DNA from: Oncomelania hupensis | Taxonomy: Eukaryota; Mollusca; Gastropoda; Littorinimorpha; Pomatiopsidae | DNA length: 64,000 nt | Assembly (NCBI GenBank): GCA_036898135.1 | Contig: CM072512.1 | Coordinates: forward strand, 10,662,428 to 10,726,427 | Reading direction: 5' to 3' | In this document: positions 1 to 14,084 of the stretch, piece after piece | Layout of the letters: every line of letters starts with the position of its first letter | How positions within the stretch are numbered: the stretch's first letter is position 1 | The notes under the pieces: model-generated | Seen by the model: only the letters and a program-made list of their open reading frames with translations | Told to the model about the DNA's origin: nothing | Database searches by the model: none | Made by a program: the position numbers and the translations under genes

Positions 1-587
1 TCTTTCTTTCTCTCTTTCTTCCTTTCCTATCTTCTTTTTTTCTGTCGTACTTTCGTTTTTGTCTTACCATTCTGATCGGATTGTTTTTGTCCGGATTCAG
101 TCTTTCCTGTTTTTAGCTTTCCTAGGAAAATCATCTTTCTTTCTGCAGCGTGACAGATCTATAGAAAGATAGGTTACCACACGCTTCCACAGGCATACAC
201 ACTCACGCTCATTCACAGTTCTTAGACTTTATTGCAAAATACTGTACAGATTTGAAGAAAAACCAAGATGGCAAGTGAAGCCATTCAAATGTATTCTCAG
301 ACATTCGCACTTAGGAACCGGAACAACGAAGCTTAACGTCCTATTGCATCAGCGTTAAGGACGATCACCACGTCGCCACCCTGACAACAATGATTATCAT
401 CATCATATCAAAGATCAGATCCTACGGATCTTTGTCCATTTATTCGCACTTAGGGTTGTTTCAGCAGATCTTTTATACGGATCAGGGGTGAGCCCACTTT
501 CAACTAAATTGTGGTCCTGATTCGGCTCTTTGCAGTCCGCTGGACTAACTAACTAACTTCAATAATGGTACAGGACGCAGTCAGTAT
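1..587. other. Intergenic sequence, no gene seen
   Basis: No coding region is supported here. The left edge is pyrimidine-rich. A fragment at about 445-560 matches the 3' end of the retroposon family described at 16090-16783: it keeps the stretch about a GTTGTTTCAGCAGATC block and the closing GTCCGCTGGAC block, followed by a short (CTAA)n tail. It is therefore a 5'-truncated retroposon copy. Confidence 0.5.
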
Positions 588-784
588 ACAAATTTCAAAA
601 ATTAAAAATCGATTTTCTTTCCGTCTTCCAATAGCGATCTCCCTGCCTTTACACCACCTGTTTGAGTGATTGGTGTGTATCTGGTGTGTGTGAGGGTGGA
701 TGAGACAGGTGAGCGTGTATGTTGGTATAGATCGCCGCGCTTTGAGCCTGATTGATTTGGGGAAAGGCGCGTATATAGCATCCT

Positions 785-865
<81 letters not shown>
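588..865 (+). repeat. SINE-like repeat ending in an (ATT)n tail
   Basis: A moderately GC-rich block that includes GCGATCTCCCTGCC, GATCGCCGCGCTTTGAG and GGCGCGTATATAGCATCC runs into about 75 bp of ATT repeats. The same blocks recur in reverse orientation at 17204-17398, again next to an AAT array, and as a fragment near 11955-12025. The shared 3' microsatellite tail and the scattered, truncated copies suggest a non-LTR-mobilised short element. No clear pol III boxes were identified. Confidence 0.6.
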
Positions 866-868
<3 letters not shown>

Positions 869-904
869 AACCAACTTAAATAGCAAATTTAAAAAAAAAA
901 TACG

Positions 905-1115
905 TTTTTTCACAGGAGTGTTGGCGATGTTGAGACTTGGTTTCATCCTAACGAAACAAAATCCTATCCTATCCTGTCCCGTAACCCGGAGATCGTTTAA
1001 CCAGCATACTCCATCTTTCTCTGTCCTCAGCAGCCCTGATGGCTTCGCTCAGTGTCAAACCAGTCCATTCTCGAATGTTGTCCTCCCACCTCTTTTTCGG
1101 TCTCCCGAAACAAAA
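905..1115 (-). mobile_element. RTE-like LINE, 3' end fragment
   Basis: The minus strand encodes the C-terminal tail of a reverse-transcriptase ORF, with a [13 protein letters not shown] motif followed by LSEA. The same tail occurs at 23340-23570, 58395-58510 and at the right edge of the window. It ends in GGATAGGAT repeats, as does the copy in TM9SF3 intron 3. Only the 3' end is present, as expected for a 5'-truncated LINE insertion. Confidence 0.7.
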
Positions 1116-1323
1116 TAAAACCATGAAATGATAAGACACGATAACCATACTTCTACCTTATTTGGGCAAATGTTTTTGCATGGAGTGAACGAGCCTTTGC
1201 GTCCGCCATAATTAGCCTACTTGGGTCCCGAATTCCATACGCGTTGTCTTCCGAAATTGAATACCCTGTCTATAACTGTGTTAGAGGACTGAACAAGTTT
1301 CAATCAACTACATGCTTTTTGCA

Positions 1324-1329
<6 letters not shown>

Positions 1330-1408
<79 letters not shown>
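1330..1408. repeat. (TC)n microsatellite
   Basis: About 78 bp of uninterrupted TC dinucleotides. It produces a spurious serine-leucine reading frame. Confidence 0.95.
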
Positions 1409-1411
<3 letters not shown>

Positions 1412-1496
1412 TATACATACATTGTGTTCTTACTCAAGGTTATCTGTAAACATGTCATCGTTTTATTTATTTATTTATTTATTTATTTATTTTAAT

Positions 1497-1885
1497 GAGC
1501 AAAGGCAGACGAGAAGAGATGAGTTTTTAAGTTCTGTTTGAAGAAGGAGATTGAGGGTTTGCTGCAGAGAGAAAATGGGAGTTGATTCCTAGCAGACGGT
1601 CCAAAGGTAGAAAAAGAGCGGGATCCGGCAGAAACAAGTTTGTTTCGAGGTACTCGAAGAGTCAGAGGATCAGAAGCTGAGCGGAGGCTTCGAGCTGTTG
1701 TTAGAGATGGATGCTGTCTGAAAGGTAGGAAGGAACAGAACCGTTGATGCACTTGAAGCAGAGAAGGTTAACTTTGTAGAGTATTCTGTGTGAGACAGGC
1801 AGCCAGTGAAAGGAGGATAACAGTGGGGTGATATGATCAGACCTTTTTTTTTCCTTTTCAAGGTCATGGAAGCTGCATTTACCAA
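1497..1885 (-). mobile_element. CR1/L2-like LINE, C-terminal RT fragment
   Basis: On the minus strand, two overlapping frames together encode the distal part of a non-LTR ORF2. One frame carries RSDHITPLLSSFHWLPV and a KCINGSVPSYLSD stretch. The other continues with LRSASDPLTLRVPR and ends near LKTHLF. The change of frame shows that the copy is degenerate. The same [14 protein letters not shown] motif occurs in the longer fragment at 11250-11891. The fragment is 5'-truncated. Confidence 0.75.
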
Positions 1886-1931
1886 TAACAACAATAGATA
1901 TCATTTTCGAGATGAACTCCACAGAGTGTAA

Positions 1932-2048
<117 letters not shown>

Positions 2049-2227
2049 TGCACCTTAGAAATCGAATAGATAAAAGGACGAAGTCCCAAGAGTAAAACAA
2101 ACAAACAAAACACAAACAAACAAAACAAACAACAATAATTATAAAGGGCAATGTGTTCAGTCAAGTTATCCAGATAATAACAAGCAAGCGCCTGTGTGTG
2201 GTCTTAAAAAGCAAACTAAATCAGATT

Positions 2228-2298
2228 TTTCCCGCCACGAACATAATAATCTTTTGGTACGTATTTTGACGTCACGTGCGATTAGTTCGGCCATCTTG
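2228..2298 (+). promoter_or_regulatory. Candidate promoter of the zinc-finger gene
   Basis: Three recognisable motifs sit within 70 bp, about 360-430 bp upstream of the start codon at 2655. They are an E2F-like TTTCCCGCC at about 2228-2236, an overlapping CRE and E-box (TGACGTCACGTG, 2267-2278), and a YY1-type GCCATCTTG at 2290-2298. YY1 sites of this kind often lie just downstream of transcription starts. No TATA box was seen. The match is by eye to known consensus sequences, so the promoter role is an inference. Confidence 0.45.
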
Positions 2299-2654
2299 AA
2301 ACTTTTTTAAACGAATGTTTCGATAAAACGAAGACATGGGCATACACGCGTTTGAATGAAACTTTGTGCTCTTCGACAAAGCTGTTTTATTAGAAAACAC
2401 TGGGCGGCCATATCTTGTACGTATAATCTTATCCAATTTGGATTCTCCTTTGACAAATAAATCTAGACTTAAATTTTTGAGAACACAACAGTACTTCATA
2501 ACTTGTGCGGTTTCCGTGACTTTATGGGCCTATTAAGTAATACATTCGTTTTGGATTTAGCTACCTTCGCAATTTCTTTCCCCTGAAACTTTAAATGTCG
2601 AAAAATTTATGCTGAAATGTAGGAATATGTCAAGTTCGAATCTAAAGTAGTAAA

Positions 2655-4823
2655 ATGGAAGCTCAGCTGGACGACGTTAAACAAGAATCGGCGCTCGAAG
2701 CTCTGCAACTAAAAGAGACTGCTGCTGTCGAATCTACTAGCGTCAAAGTTGAAATCAAAACGGAAGTCCAAGATTATGCTGTAGAAGTTTTTAACGTGAC
2801 GCTGGAATCAACGCTGGAAGCTCTGCAACTGAAAGTTGCTTCTGCTGTCGAATCTTCCTCGAGCATCAAAGCTGAGATCAAAACTGAAGTCGACGACTAT
2901 GCTGTGGATGTTTTTAACGGCCTGCAATACGCACAAGGTATGATTCAGTGTACTATCAACTTATCAAGACACATCATCATCATCATCTGCCATCTATCGT
3001 CACCATCGTCATCGTCGTTGTCGTCGTCATTGCTATAATGGATAGGTGATTGTGACACTAAGACAGGGAAACATGTTGAAGCATGGTTAGTCATTCGGTT
3101 AGTTGGTGGAAAATCATGAGCAGTTCAAAGGGTATGACTAATTAGCCTAGACTGATAACGACGAAGATGACGATAATGATGATGATGATGATGATGATGA
3201 TGAAGACAGCGACGTTGACGATGACAGTTAATTGATTCTTAGAAACCATATGTTGTAATTTGTATTTGTAAATAATATGTCTAGTATTTAATTTATGAAC
3301 AGGTACTGATCCGCAATTCTTTAGGTTTGCGAATGTTGGAGCTGAAGTTTACGAGTTACCGCTGCAACGTCAACAGTTTGTGAAAACAGAACACGAAGTT
3401 GATAAGTACTCAGCTGACCCCCAAAACACCCCAATTTTGGGCCAAAAATTACAACGCAGAACTCTAAGCTACTCCCATCAAGACAACGCTGTTCAAAATT
3501 CCTTGCATCAAAACAACATTGATACTGAAACAAAACAGGTTACCATGAAGCAACAAAAGCGCAAAAACTGGGATTCTGTCGTACAAAAAAGACTCAAGAA
3601 AAGCAGCAATCGAGATCTTGAAGGGAAGTCCGCCATTCCTGATGCTGTGTGTAAGTTCGATGCTTGGAACAAGGTAGAGAGTTCCAAGAAAAGAAAACGA
3701 GCAGCAGCAGCCGAAAGTGGAGAAACTTTTAGGCTACAGAAGAAAAGATCCCCAACTGGAGATAACCATATTTCCTGTAACGAGTTGAAGGCGGTAAATC
3801 CAAATGGCAATGGAAAGGCTAAAACTTTAAAGAAAAAAAGTTGTTGTCTACAATACAATTCTCTGCAGTACGAAGTCCAAACGCATCGAAAACATGAAAA
3901 TGTATACTGCATTCGGGATAACATTTTTGAAGAATGGCCAGACGTTGCAGTACCACATAAGCAAGAGGGGAACTCCAACAAACAAAGGAACCTCTCGTCT
4001 ACTGTGAACCAAAATTACTCCACAAATGGGGTAACGACGGAAGAGCAGGATAAGATTTCTTTTGACAGAATTCCTCGGGTGGTGTTGACTGACTGTTTGC
4101 GAGGGCAAAGCGAGTGGGGTAAATCTTTGCAGTACGTCCGAGACTACCCGTATCGTACGTTCACCCAAAATACGGACAAAGCAGACAAATTCTCCTCGTT
4201 CAGCCTCGACTGTCAAATTTCCAACGCCTGTTTTGAGAACCGCAAATATTCCCTGGACATTGAAAGCACTACCTGTAGATTGGAACAGGAAAACGCCAAG
4301 CGCGGCATACTGGAACCAGACAACACAAATCCCTTGTCTAAGTCTGGAAGTACAAGCATGAACGAAAAACCGAACTTCGAAACTTGCGCACCTGAGCAAA
4401 AACATTACACGCTCGAGCATAAAAACTGCACGCCTGAGCAAAACTATATTCCGCAATTCGGCAACAATAACAACAACAGCAGCAACACAACAGAATTCGA
4501 CGACCAGAAGTACGCGCCCGAATTTAATAAAAAATACTGCACATCAGAATCCCAGGGCAAAAATTATACGGGTACATTTGGCAACAGGAACTGTTCTTTA
4601 AAGTTAGAGCCACCTATGTGGAAGTGCGACGATTGCAGCAAAGAATTCCAAAGGTATCGAACATGGCTCTTGCATCAAAAGATGCATACCAGTCCTGTAG
4701 AATGCCCAATATGCCAAAAGGTCTTCCCCAGCGTTGGGCAGTTAAAATCCCACAACAGGTAATGATGACACTTGGAAAGAGACAATGGGAGTGAGGATAA
4801 TGTTGGGGATGATTAGGAGGTGA

Positions 4824-4899
<76 letters not shown>

Positions 4900-6423
4900 C
4901 CGCGACTACGATGATGATGGGATGTGGATGAAAAGCAGGTGTTTGTGTATTAGTAATGTACATAAATTTAAAATGTGATTCGGCGCCTGCTGTAATTCTT
5001 TTGGGGGTAATAAAGATGTCTTGTGTTGCATTGTATTGTATGGTATCGTATTGTATTGTATCATATTGTGTTGTACGAGGATGATGATGATGGTGGTGAT
5101 GATGATGATCCATTTACAATCCAAATTGCATGAAAATTAAAGAAAACAAATGGATGTGAAGGGATACAAAACTCCCAAAGAAAACACGATGGCAAGCCAC
5201 CAACCTACACTCAAGAAGGAAAAAAAATCAACTAAAAGAGCAAAACCCATGGCATATAACTCACATGCTCCTTTTGGAACTCGCAATATTTAACATGAAA
5301 ATGAGTGCCCAGAAAAAAAGAAAATGAAACGATGGCATTAAATGCTGACTTTAAAGTTTAATCTTTTTATGCTCTTAACATTTAGATGACCTTGACCTCC
5401 GGCTCCAAATACACTTATATACTATCAAATATACTACAATAAAAGTTGTTTTATGCTATAATTTTTTTTTAAAAACCAAAGTGGGACTTTAGTATGACTT
5501 GGCTTTGAGTGTGCTTGATCTTCACGTGAACTCTCATGCATGTCTGATCAAATAACCCAGTGTTGGGTTAAATAAATTATAAATAGCCATTCTACTGTAC
5601 GATTACCTATTTTTTAAATATGTGTTTTGCGTGTGAGTCAAATAATTAATTTGAATCAAAGGACTTTTGGACATTTGTGTATCAAAGGGGTCTGCGGCTA
5701 CTAAAATTATGCTTCTATCTATGTATATGAAAGGGTCCATGACGGTCAAAAACCGCACCAATGCAGCGTGTGCGAGAAAAGGTTTTCTCAGGCTGGAGAC
5801 TTGAAGAGACATTACCTGAGACATCACTCGTCCAAACCATGCAAGATCCTGTGTCATTACTGCGGGAGAGGCGAGTACCTTAAACGCGCTCAATTGTTCT
5901 GCTTTCGTTGCATACAGAGTGTCTGAGTCTGCTGAGGCATGCGTCGCAAATTGACTAAAAGAAGACTCTGCACAACCTTACCCTAGTCTGCCAGTCAGCG
6001 CGTGCACGTTCTTTCTCTGTTACGAGAACTAACGACTAATTCGGAAGTACAGGCAACTCTACGACACTTTTAGTGTAGGCCAGGCTTTATTATAAATTAA
6101 ACAAAGCAAGACATGCGCCTCAGCAGTTTCAGCTACGCAATGTATGATAGGTTATAGGTGGTGGTGGTGGTAGTAGTGCTGGTGGGGGTGGTTAATGACG
6201 AGGACAATAATGATAAATAATAATACCAAAAGATGGGTAATTTGGCGTTGTAACAGTGTTACACGACAAAGGTCGATTCATCTTCGATGCTTTGCTCTTG
6301 TGTTACTTGAATAATTCATGAATTATTCATTATCCGTGCAGCCCTTTCGTTCAGTAACAAGGCAGGGTTCGTTGTTATAAAGGTGTCCAAACAACACCAA
6401 CTGCCTACAAAATCTAGTTTACC

Positions 6424-6464
<41 letters not shown>

Positions 6465-8626
6465 CTTTTATTATTTAACAAGCAGACTCATATAGAACAA
6501 TGCAAACCGTTTCAGAATGCCGCAATCAACAACAAAACACAATAAAACTCGCTCCCGGAGTTACGCAGGAGCCACTGTAACCTAATGGTAGTGCTTCGGA
6601 TTGCGGATCTGAAGGTCCCGGGTTCGGGCCCTGGCCGGGCCATTGTGTTGTGTCCCTGGGAAAGACACTTTACTCCTGTTTTCGGATGAGAGTATAAACC
6701 GAGGTCTAGTCTGTGCGTCGCATACATTCCATCATAAGGGACTTTAGAGTCGCTCATGTCCTAGACGGGTGAGTGCCGGTAACAAGAACACACCCAGCAT
6801 GCACTTGGTCCTTCTCCCCCATCCCTGGCTGCCCAGGATTGTGCTCAGTTGTCCGGGCGTCAGACCATGCGCCCAAAGGCTGCGAGTGGGCGTCTCGGGT
6901 GGTTTGAGTTAGATCCGGTGTCGGCCAGCGCCTTGATCCTTACAAATGACGAACATTATTACATTAGGTACTGTATTACCTCATAGAACATTCTACATAC
7001 TTCGAAGCTGTAATGAGCTGTTACTAAAAAGATCTCAAATCTTCTATCAATACACGCACATTATGTAAGACCCCTCCAGCAACAACCTAGATCAAAGGAA
7101 ACTAAACTGCTATAACTGCACACCTTGTAACTGTAGATTATAGTCACACGACACCGAAGCGTTTAGGCGACTACTGGTCACATTATTCTGACACCAGCGA
7201 ACCAAGGGGAAAATAATATGGTCACACATTGGCCAATCCGGGATTCGACCCAGGTACCTTTCGGTTACTTGTAAGACGCTCTACCAACTGAGCTACCCGG
7301 CCTCTCAAACAGACCTTGTGGCTAAACATTCCTATTTATACAGTAATGCTGGTTTTATGTATATCTTTCCTGAAATTTTTGTGTTTTAGAGGTCTAGACT
7401 GATTCTGAATAATTTTGTATGGTCTTGATTCGGCTCTTGGTAGTCCGCTGAACCTTAAAAGCATTGTTTATCTATAGATCTTACAATGCGTGTCTCAATC
7501 GTAATAGACAGTTGATTGGCTAGTCAGTCTTTTTTTTTTTTAAGTTGTATCTACTGAAGCTGGTAGTAAAGATGAGGATGCTAAGAACGAAGACGATATT
7601 AATGATGATACTAACTGATTTGAGGGTTTGGGGTAATCAGTCTCGGATTGTTGATAGACTATCACAATGTTAAAGTTTCATCTGATGATGTTTAATGTTG
7701 ATGTTGATGATGATGATGATGATGATGATGATAAGAATGACGAAGATACTAATAACAGGTTTGATGGCTTTTTATTAATCTGTTGGTTAGTATTCAATGT
7801 TAAAGTATCATCTGATGATCATGGTGATGATGAATCAATAAATGAACGTTGAAGTTTAACGTCTACACCCACCATTGGCGATATGGCAGACGGGGATAAC
7901 CATCCCAGGAAACAAAGGGTAGGGACCTAAATCAACACTGAACCACCGTGATATTCATACTGCTAAAATGGCCAGTATAAAATGGCCACTTTTATCTTGC
8001 GAGATTCGAACTTGCGCATCGGTGTGGCCAGGCGATCTCTCTACCACTTGAGCTACTTGAGGTGGGACTATGATGATGACGGTAATGATAAACAACGACG
8101 ATGTTGACGATAACAGTAACTGATACCTGTCTGTTGGTTGGTTTGGTACTCCATGTTCAAGTTTGATGATAATGATGACGACGACGAGACGACGATTGTC
8201 ACGATGTCTACAGGGTTCGTGCACAGAGGCGATTTCAACAAGCACGTCCGAATTCATACTGGCCAGAAACCGTTCCGTTGCACGTTGTGTCAGCAGTCAT
8301 TCAACAGGTCCTCCAATCTGCAACGACACATGGTGTCACACAGGTGCGTATCACTGCGTATAGGCTACAGCAGTACTACGCTCATGTGTTCGGGGACGTT
8401 AAACCCAAAATCGGTTTGTCTGACCTCGCTTGGCACACCGATGACCCAGTTTTTTGGGAATCCCTTGATGGGCCTATCTTAACTGGAAGGTTCGTGGAAG
8501 TTCGCGAACCTTTTTTCCGAGGTTCGGGGATCCCAAACCTAGGTTCTTCAACCTACCTAGGTTCCTGAACCTTTTGGAAAAGAACAAGTTTAAGGTTCGG
8601 GATCTGAAAACTTCGAAACAAAGTTG

Positions 8627-8660
<34 letters not shown>

Positions 8661-11600
8661 GTTTGGGAACTTATGTTTAGGATTTGAGAGTGAGAACCTT
8701 GGGAAGAAAAAAAAAGTTATCGAAGGTTCACGCACCTACCAACTAAGACATGCCATAAAAAAAACATACACCTTTCACTGTCCGTTCACCCGTGTAGGTG
8801 CCGGTGGTTTCTGTATAAATAGTATCCCCACTTTCGGTAAATTAAGTGCATTAAATTCTCCCTGTCGCTGTCTTTCTCCTTTGTTCTTTTTCACTCCTAC
8901 TCTGTTCTATCAATCTGCTATGCAATCTTCTTCGCTGAACTATTCACCTACCATTTTTCTTGAAAACTCTTCCAAAACTCATCATTTGTTTATGAGGTCT
9001 GTTGGGTCAGGTTTGGAAATATTGGACGTTTCCTGTCAAACGGTCACTAAGGCTTGCTATGATGTTATTATTTAGCAAAGTAGGCATTTTATATGTGTTT
9101 TGTTGATATTTTATAATGATGTTTTTATTTTGTTTTTGTAAACGGGGGTTCGATAAATTAGAGTATAGTCTCAGCGTCCCCTGCGTGGGATGCCTTTATT
9201 GTAAAGTGACTGGCTGGTTGAGTGCCTTTAATGTTCCCACTAGGGTTGTTTCAGCAGATCGTTTTATAGAGATCAGGGTTGAGTCCTCTTTCAACCAAGT
9301 TATGGTCCTGATTTTGTGGTCCCGATTCGGCGATTTGCAGTCCACTGGATCATGGACCCTGTAAGCAATGAATTACTAACTTTCACTGTCCGTCTGAGCA
9401 GTATGACCCCTGTAGTGGGCCAGTTTACGTTTAGATCCCTGCCCTCTTCTTCATTCAAAAACATTTATTATTAATCCACATCGTTCAGTACAGTGTTTCT
9501 ATATTTGACCCTAGAGTTTGCAACAATATTGGGTTATTGGATCATATAAGACTTATGTACATCAGGGATCACATGAAGGTCATTGTAACTGAAAGTCAAG
9601 GTCCTCCCAAGATCACTGTGTTGTGTTGTTTTGTTTTGTTGTTTTGCATAGTACAACTTTTGCTGTAGTTTATGTGAACCTACAATAGTTTATTTGGAGC
9701 CGGAAGTCAAGGTCATGTCAAGGTCAAGAGCAGCGAAAGATGAAAGTCTTTTTAATGCTACCGTTTCGTTGTTTGTTTGTTTGTTTGTTTGTTTGTTGTT
9801 TTTTTTCTGGACGCTCATTTTCGTGTTAAGTATTGCGAGGTCCTTTTTTTTTTCTTTTTTTTTTTTAACCCGCATTTTTATCTAGGACTGACTCACTTTA
9901 ATTGCTTTCAATACCAATTTGAATAATTTGCTACATGGCAAGCCCCATACAAAAAACGTATACAATGTTAACTGGTGTGTCTGACCGCCGCAGTTCTGAA
10001 AAGGCTTTCCTGTGCGACCTGTGCCAGACGCACTTTTCGCACCAGGACTATCTCCGGCGTCACCTGCAGCGTCACATGCTGGGACCCCACGACCATTGCC
10101 TTTCAACAGCGCAGTCACCCAGTTTATATAATCAAATGATCTACTGCAATATCTGTGGAAGGCTCTTCTCTCGAAAATGTCACCTCAGGACCCATATGTT
10201 TCGTCATTCTGTTGGCGGTAAGATCCATAGGGTAGGCATTACACAAAGTTGGGTGCATGTAGCGGACCCTTGATAGCACAGCGGCAGGTAACATACATCC
10301 TTACGTATGACGGATAGGCGGTCCCCTTAAGGTAGTCGCGTAGGTTGATTCACACAATCATCGTTCTGCGCATTTATATTGATATCCAACTGTTCGACAT
10401 GGCGCAGACGTTACTAGTCAAAAAATTTGTCCATCGTACCTAAGTCTGAAGAAATTACAATTAAATATTTTTGAAAGCACCGAATTAGTGCACAGAGAAT
10501 TCTTTCTGGAAGTATTTATCAGTATTCGTATAAATGTCAACACGAAAACTCGCAATTACAACATGGCAAAATCGGAGTTCATTAATATAGTGAAAAGGAC
10601 TCTGTGAAGCAGCAGCGTCGCTGACTTGCATATCTAAATTCTCTGCCCGGGCAAATGCAATGGATTCAATCTTTCACGAAGTTATTAAGCAATTAATTAC
10701 TTCAGCTTCTTCAAAATTGAGTTGTGATGGTTGGCCGGCTAGCAGCGAGCACGAAGAAATTGAAGGAAATTCTTAATAGGGGAAAAACAATCACCATCTT
10801 ATTCTCATCTTTTTCGAATTATTTTCGTTGCACAGATGTTAAGAGTACCAATATGAAATCGCTCAGCTTGGTGAAGAGGTGACGGCATTTGTTTGTGAAG
10901 AAACAAAGCGTGAAAAGTTCCAAAATAGATTTTGTGTCTTGTGTGCTCCACGACATCCCGATCTGTACAAAGGATGATGACAAAAATGCAAAAACTGCCT
11001 GGTTTTTGTTCCCGGATGATGTTAAAAAATTAACAGTAAGTTAATTCCATTCGCCAGTATCAGAATTTTGCCTCTGTTGCCACATGTTTATTTACCTGCA
11101 CGAGAAATATTGTTGTTTCCATTTTACATCAACAGAAACTGAACCGTATGAACGATCACATCGTTCGGACCAGAAATCAATATAGATATAGATGTGCAGA
11201 GAAATATCTCTATAGGTCAAGTAGTTTGTTTGTGCGGAACAGTTTGTTTTTAATAAATGTCAGTCTGCAAGGGGTAATATAATCTCAGATATGCGCTGAC
11301 GATATTTCGAAATTCCGGCGCGGGGTGTGTGTGTAGGGAGGAGGTGAAGAGGGAGAGGAGATGGTGGGCGTGCGTGCGTGTTTTCTTAACAGAGAGTTTG
11401 TACTCTATGCGTGCTTGCACAGGAAGCCAGTGAAGGGAATGTAGTAGAGGTGTGATGTGATCGCGTTTCTTTGCTCGGAATACTAGTCTAGCTTTTTGTA
11501 GTTTGTCAATGATGTGTTTTGGGGAGCCAGCGAGGAGAGAGTTGCAATAGTCAAGACGAGAAAGGACGAGAGCGCAGACTAGGGTTTTGGTGGCAGTGAC

Positions 11601-13943
11601 TGTAAGATAGTGGCGAAAGGAACTGATTTGGCGTATGGCCGTGTATGCAGAGCGACAGACGTTGGAGATGTGGTTGTTGAGGGACAGATCGGCGGAGAGA
11701 ATGTAGCCGAGATTTCTTGCTGAGGATGAGAACTGAATGTTTGTTGTCCCTACTGTGAGCGATGTTGGGAGAGGCGAGAGTGAGGAGGAGGTGTTGTGCT
11801 TGTGAATGAGGAGGGCTTTGGTTTGATTGTCATTAAGCTTAAGCTTGTTGAGTGTCATCCATGACTTAATGTCTGTGATGCAGTTCTCCAAAGTCCTTGA
11901 CGCACGCCGATTGTTGTTCTTAACCAGTTCCCGATGGCGCTGTTGTGGAGGACTTCATGAGGTTGATACAGATCGCCGCGTTTTGAGTCTGTCACTCCCA
12001 TTTTCGGTGGTCGGTGACCTGGTACCTGTCATAAACTTCCCGTTCGTGTTATAAAAATAATTAGCATTATTCTCAGAAGATTCTTACAAACTTGATATTA
12101 GTTTGTAAACAGTTTTTAACGTTCTAATTTCACGTATACATCCATTCCTCAAAAAGCCTTTCTTATACAATTACACAAGTTGAGACAGAGAGATAAACTT
12201 GAAATAGGCTTACTCGAGACATAAAACACACAACAGTTGGAACACAACACCAATATACGTTTTGCTAATGTTGTGATTCTCTTCTTTCTCACTTAAAGTA
12301 GTAGAATAATAATTAAAACGGAATTCAAAGAAACTATAAGACCTAAAGTAATAAAATAATAAATAACTGAATTATAATTGAATCTTATTTTTCTCTCAAG
12401 CATTTCCGTTTCCGGTTTAACAGAAAATTAGGCTACATTTATCAATACATGTATAATTATGAAAATATTTTATGCATTTATAAAATTAGTTTCAATATTA
12501 TATTTCCAACAAGCAAAGTATAAAATATTAACATTCATATTACCGTGTCTGTCATGAACAGAATTCAAACAGTCTTTATATAGCCGAGTTTCATCACTAA
12601 AATATTAATGAACTAGAAAATATATACCAACGCAAAGCGAATGCATACGCCACGTGCCTATATCAACAGCCGTCGCTTGCGTACTAACTCTATAAACACG
12701 TGATGTATACACAAATGTAAAGATTTACCAATTCAATTCGTGAAAGTACCATACAAGATCTATTCCCCAACCTTCAATTCCATCGGACACTAAACACTGC
12801 AGATAATCCGACCTGTATTGTGGCGCTGCATTGCGTCTGCGACTCTTGAGGAGAAAACATGAATTGTGTTGGCAGTGAGCGTCTGCCTTGCATTGAATAA
12901 AACGTGTGTACCAAGTTTCAGTTCAGTTGGACCGTTAACATACGGAGATCAACAAATAAACAGGCAAGCACACAGACACAATGTGACAGACATTCAAGCA
13001 GACAGACAGACAGATAGACAGACAGATATAATGCATCCTATGCACTCCAACCTTTACAAAGGGAGTGTAACAAGGTGATGATAATGTCTAAAAAATTTCA
13101 AAACATTTTGAGTACTTTTTCATGTAAAGTGTTTTCCAAAAAACGGCTAGCTTTGCCTAAGGGGGTATATTAAGTGTAACATCTATAGATTAAAATTTAG
13201 TTTGGCGACATATGTTCATTTCTGGATGTGAATAACAATATGAGAATAATGATTGTGCTTGCAAAGTTTCAGGCAATACTATCATATTCTTTTATTTATT
13301 GTAAATTTAATCTCTGACGGGAATTAAAATTGCAATTTTGTTAGTCTTTAATAGTGTTAATGACTCACCCAAATTTAATATTTTATCACAAAAATGTTCG
13401 AAATTTATTTATAAAGCATACTTCTTTCTACCTTGCTGGTGTTATCATGCTCAAATTTTTCTGTTCTTTCCATCTTTGCAGCTGTTTACTAATATACTAC
13501 TTTTCTCTCAAGTTTGACACCCTTCAATGTAGAAATTATGCTTTAACTTGAAAAGTAGCACGGCGTGATATTTTTTAAAACATTTATGTTTTCCTAGGAT
13601 GTTTGCTTTAAAATAAACCTTATTTTAGGAAGTTCTGTCCACTTTGATTTCAACGTACTCGACTACATTAAAGCCTTGTAGAGATATATATTATAGTTAC
13701 GGCTATGCGATACCTAATGCTTCGCTATAGAGGATCCTCTACACTGCAGGCACCCAACTTGAGTAATACCCAAGTGGGATGATGTAACCAATAGCATGAA
13801 GTGAAATGCGTTACCATAATTGTTGTCGTTATCGTTTTATTAACCTCATCGTCGTGGTCGTGTTAATCGTCGCTGTCATCATTACCACCGTCGTTTTCAA
13901 TTTCATTATATACATTTCTTGTCATCCTCCTCCTTCTCCTCCT

Positions 13944-13993
<50 letters not shown>

Positions 13994-14052
13994 ATCATCA
14001 TCATCATCACCAATACCACCACCATCAACACCAACCCAATCATCATTATTAT

Positions 14053-14084
<32 letters not shown>

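Noticed and set aside
1244..1495. 83-codon frame with a long Ser-Leu run
   Set aside because: It is produced by the (TC)n microsatellite at 1330-1408.
3848..4456. 202-codon minus-strand frame and other frames overlapping zinc-finger exon 2
   Set aside because: It is antisense to a well-supported exon and has no recognisable motif, so it is a shadow frame.
7231..7302. Functional tRNA gene on the minus strand
   Set aside because: The A and B boxes are good, but the anticodon stem does not pair and the acceptor stem is weak. A SINE head is more likely.
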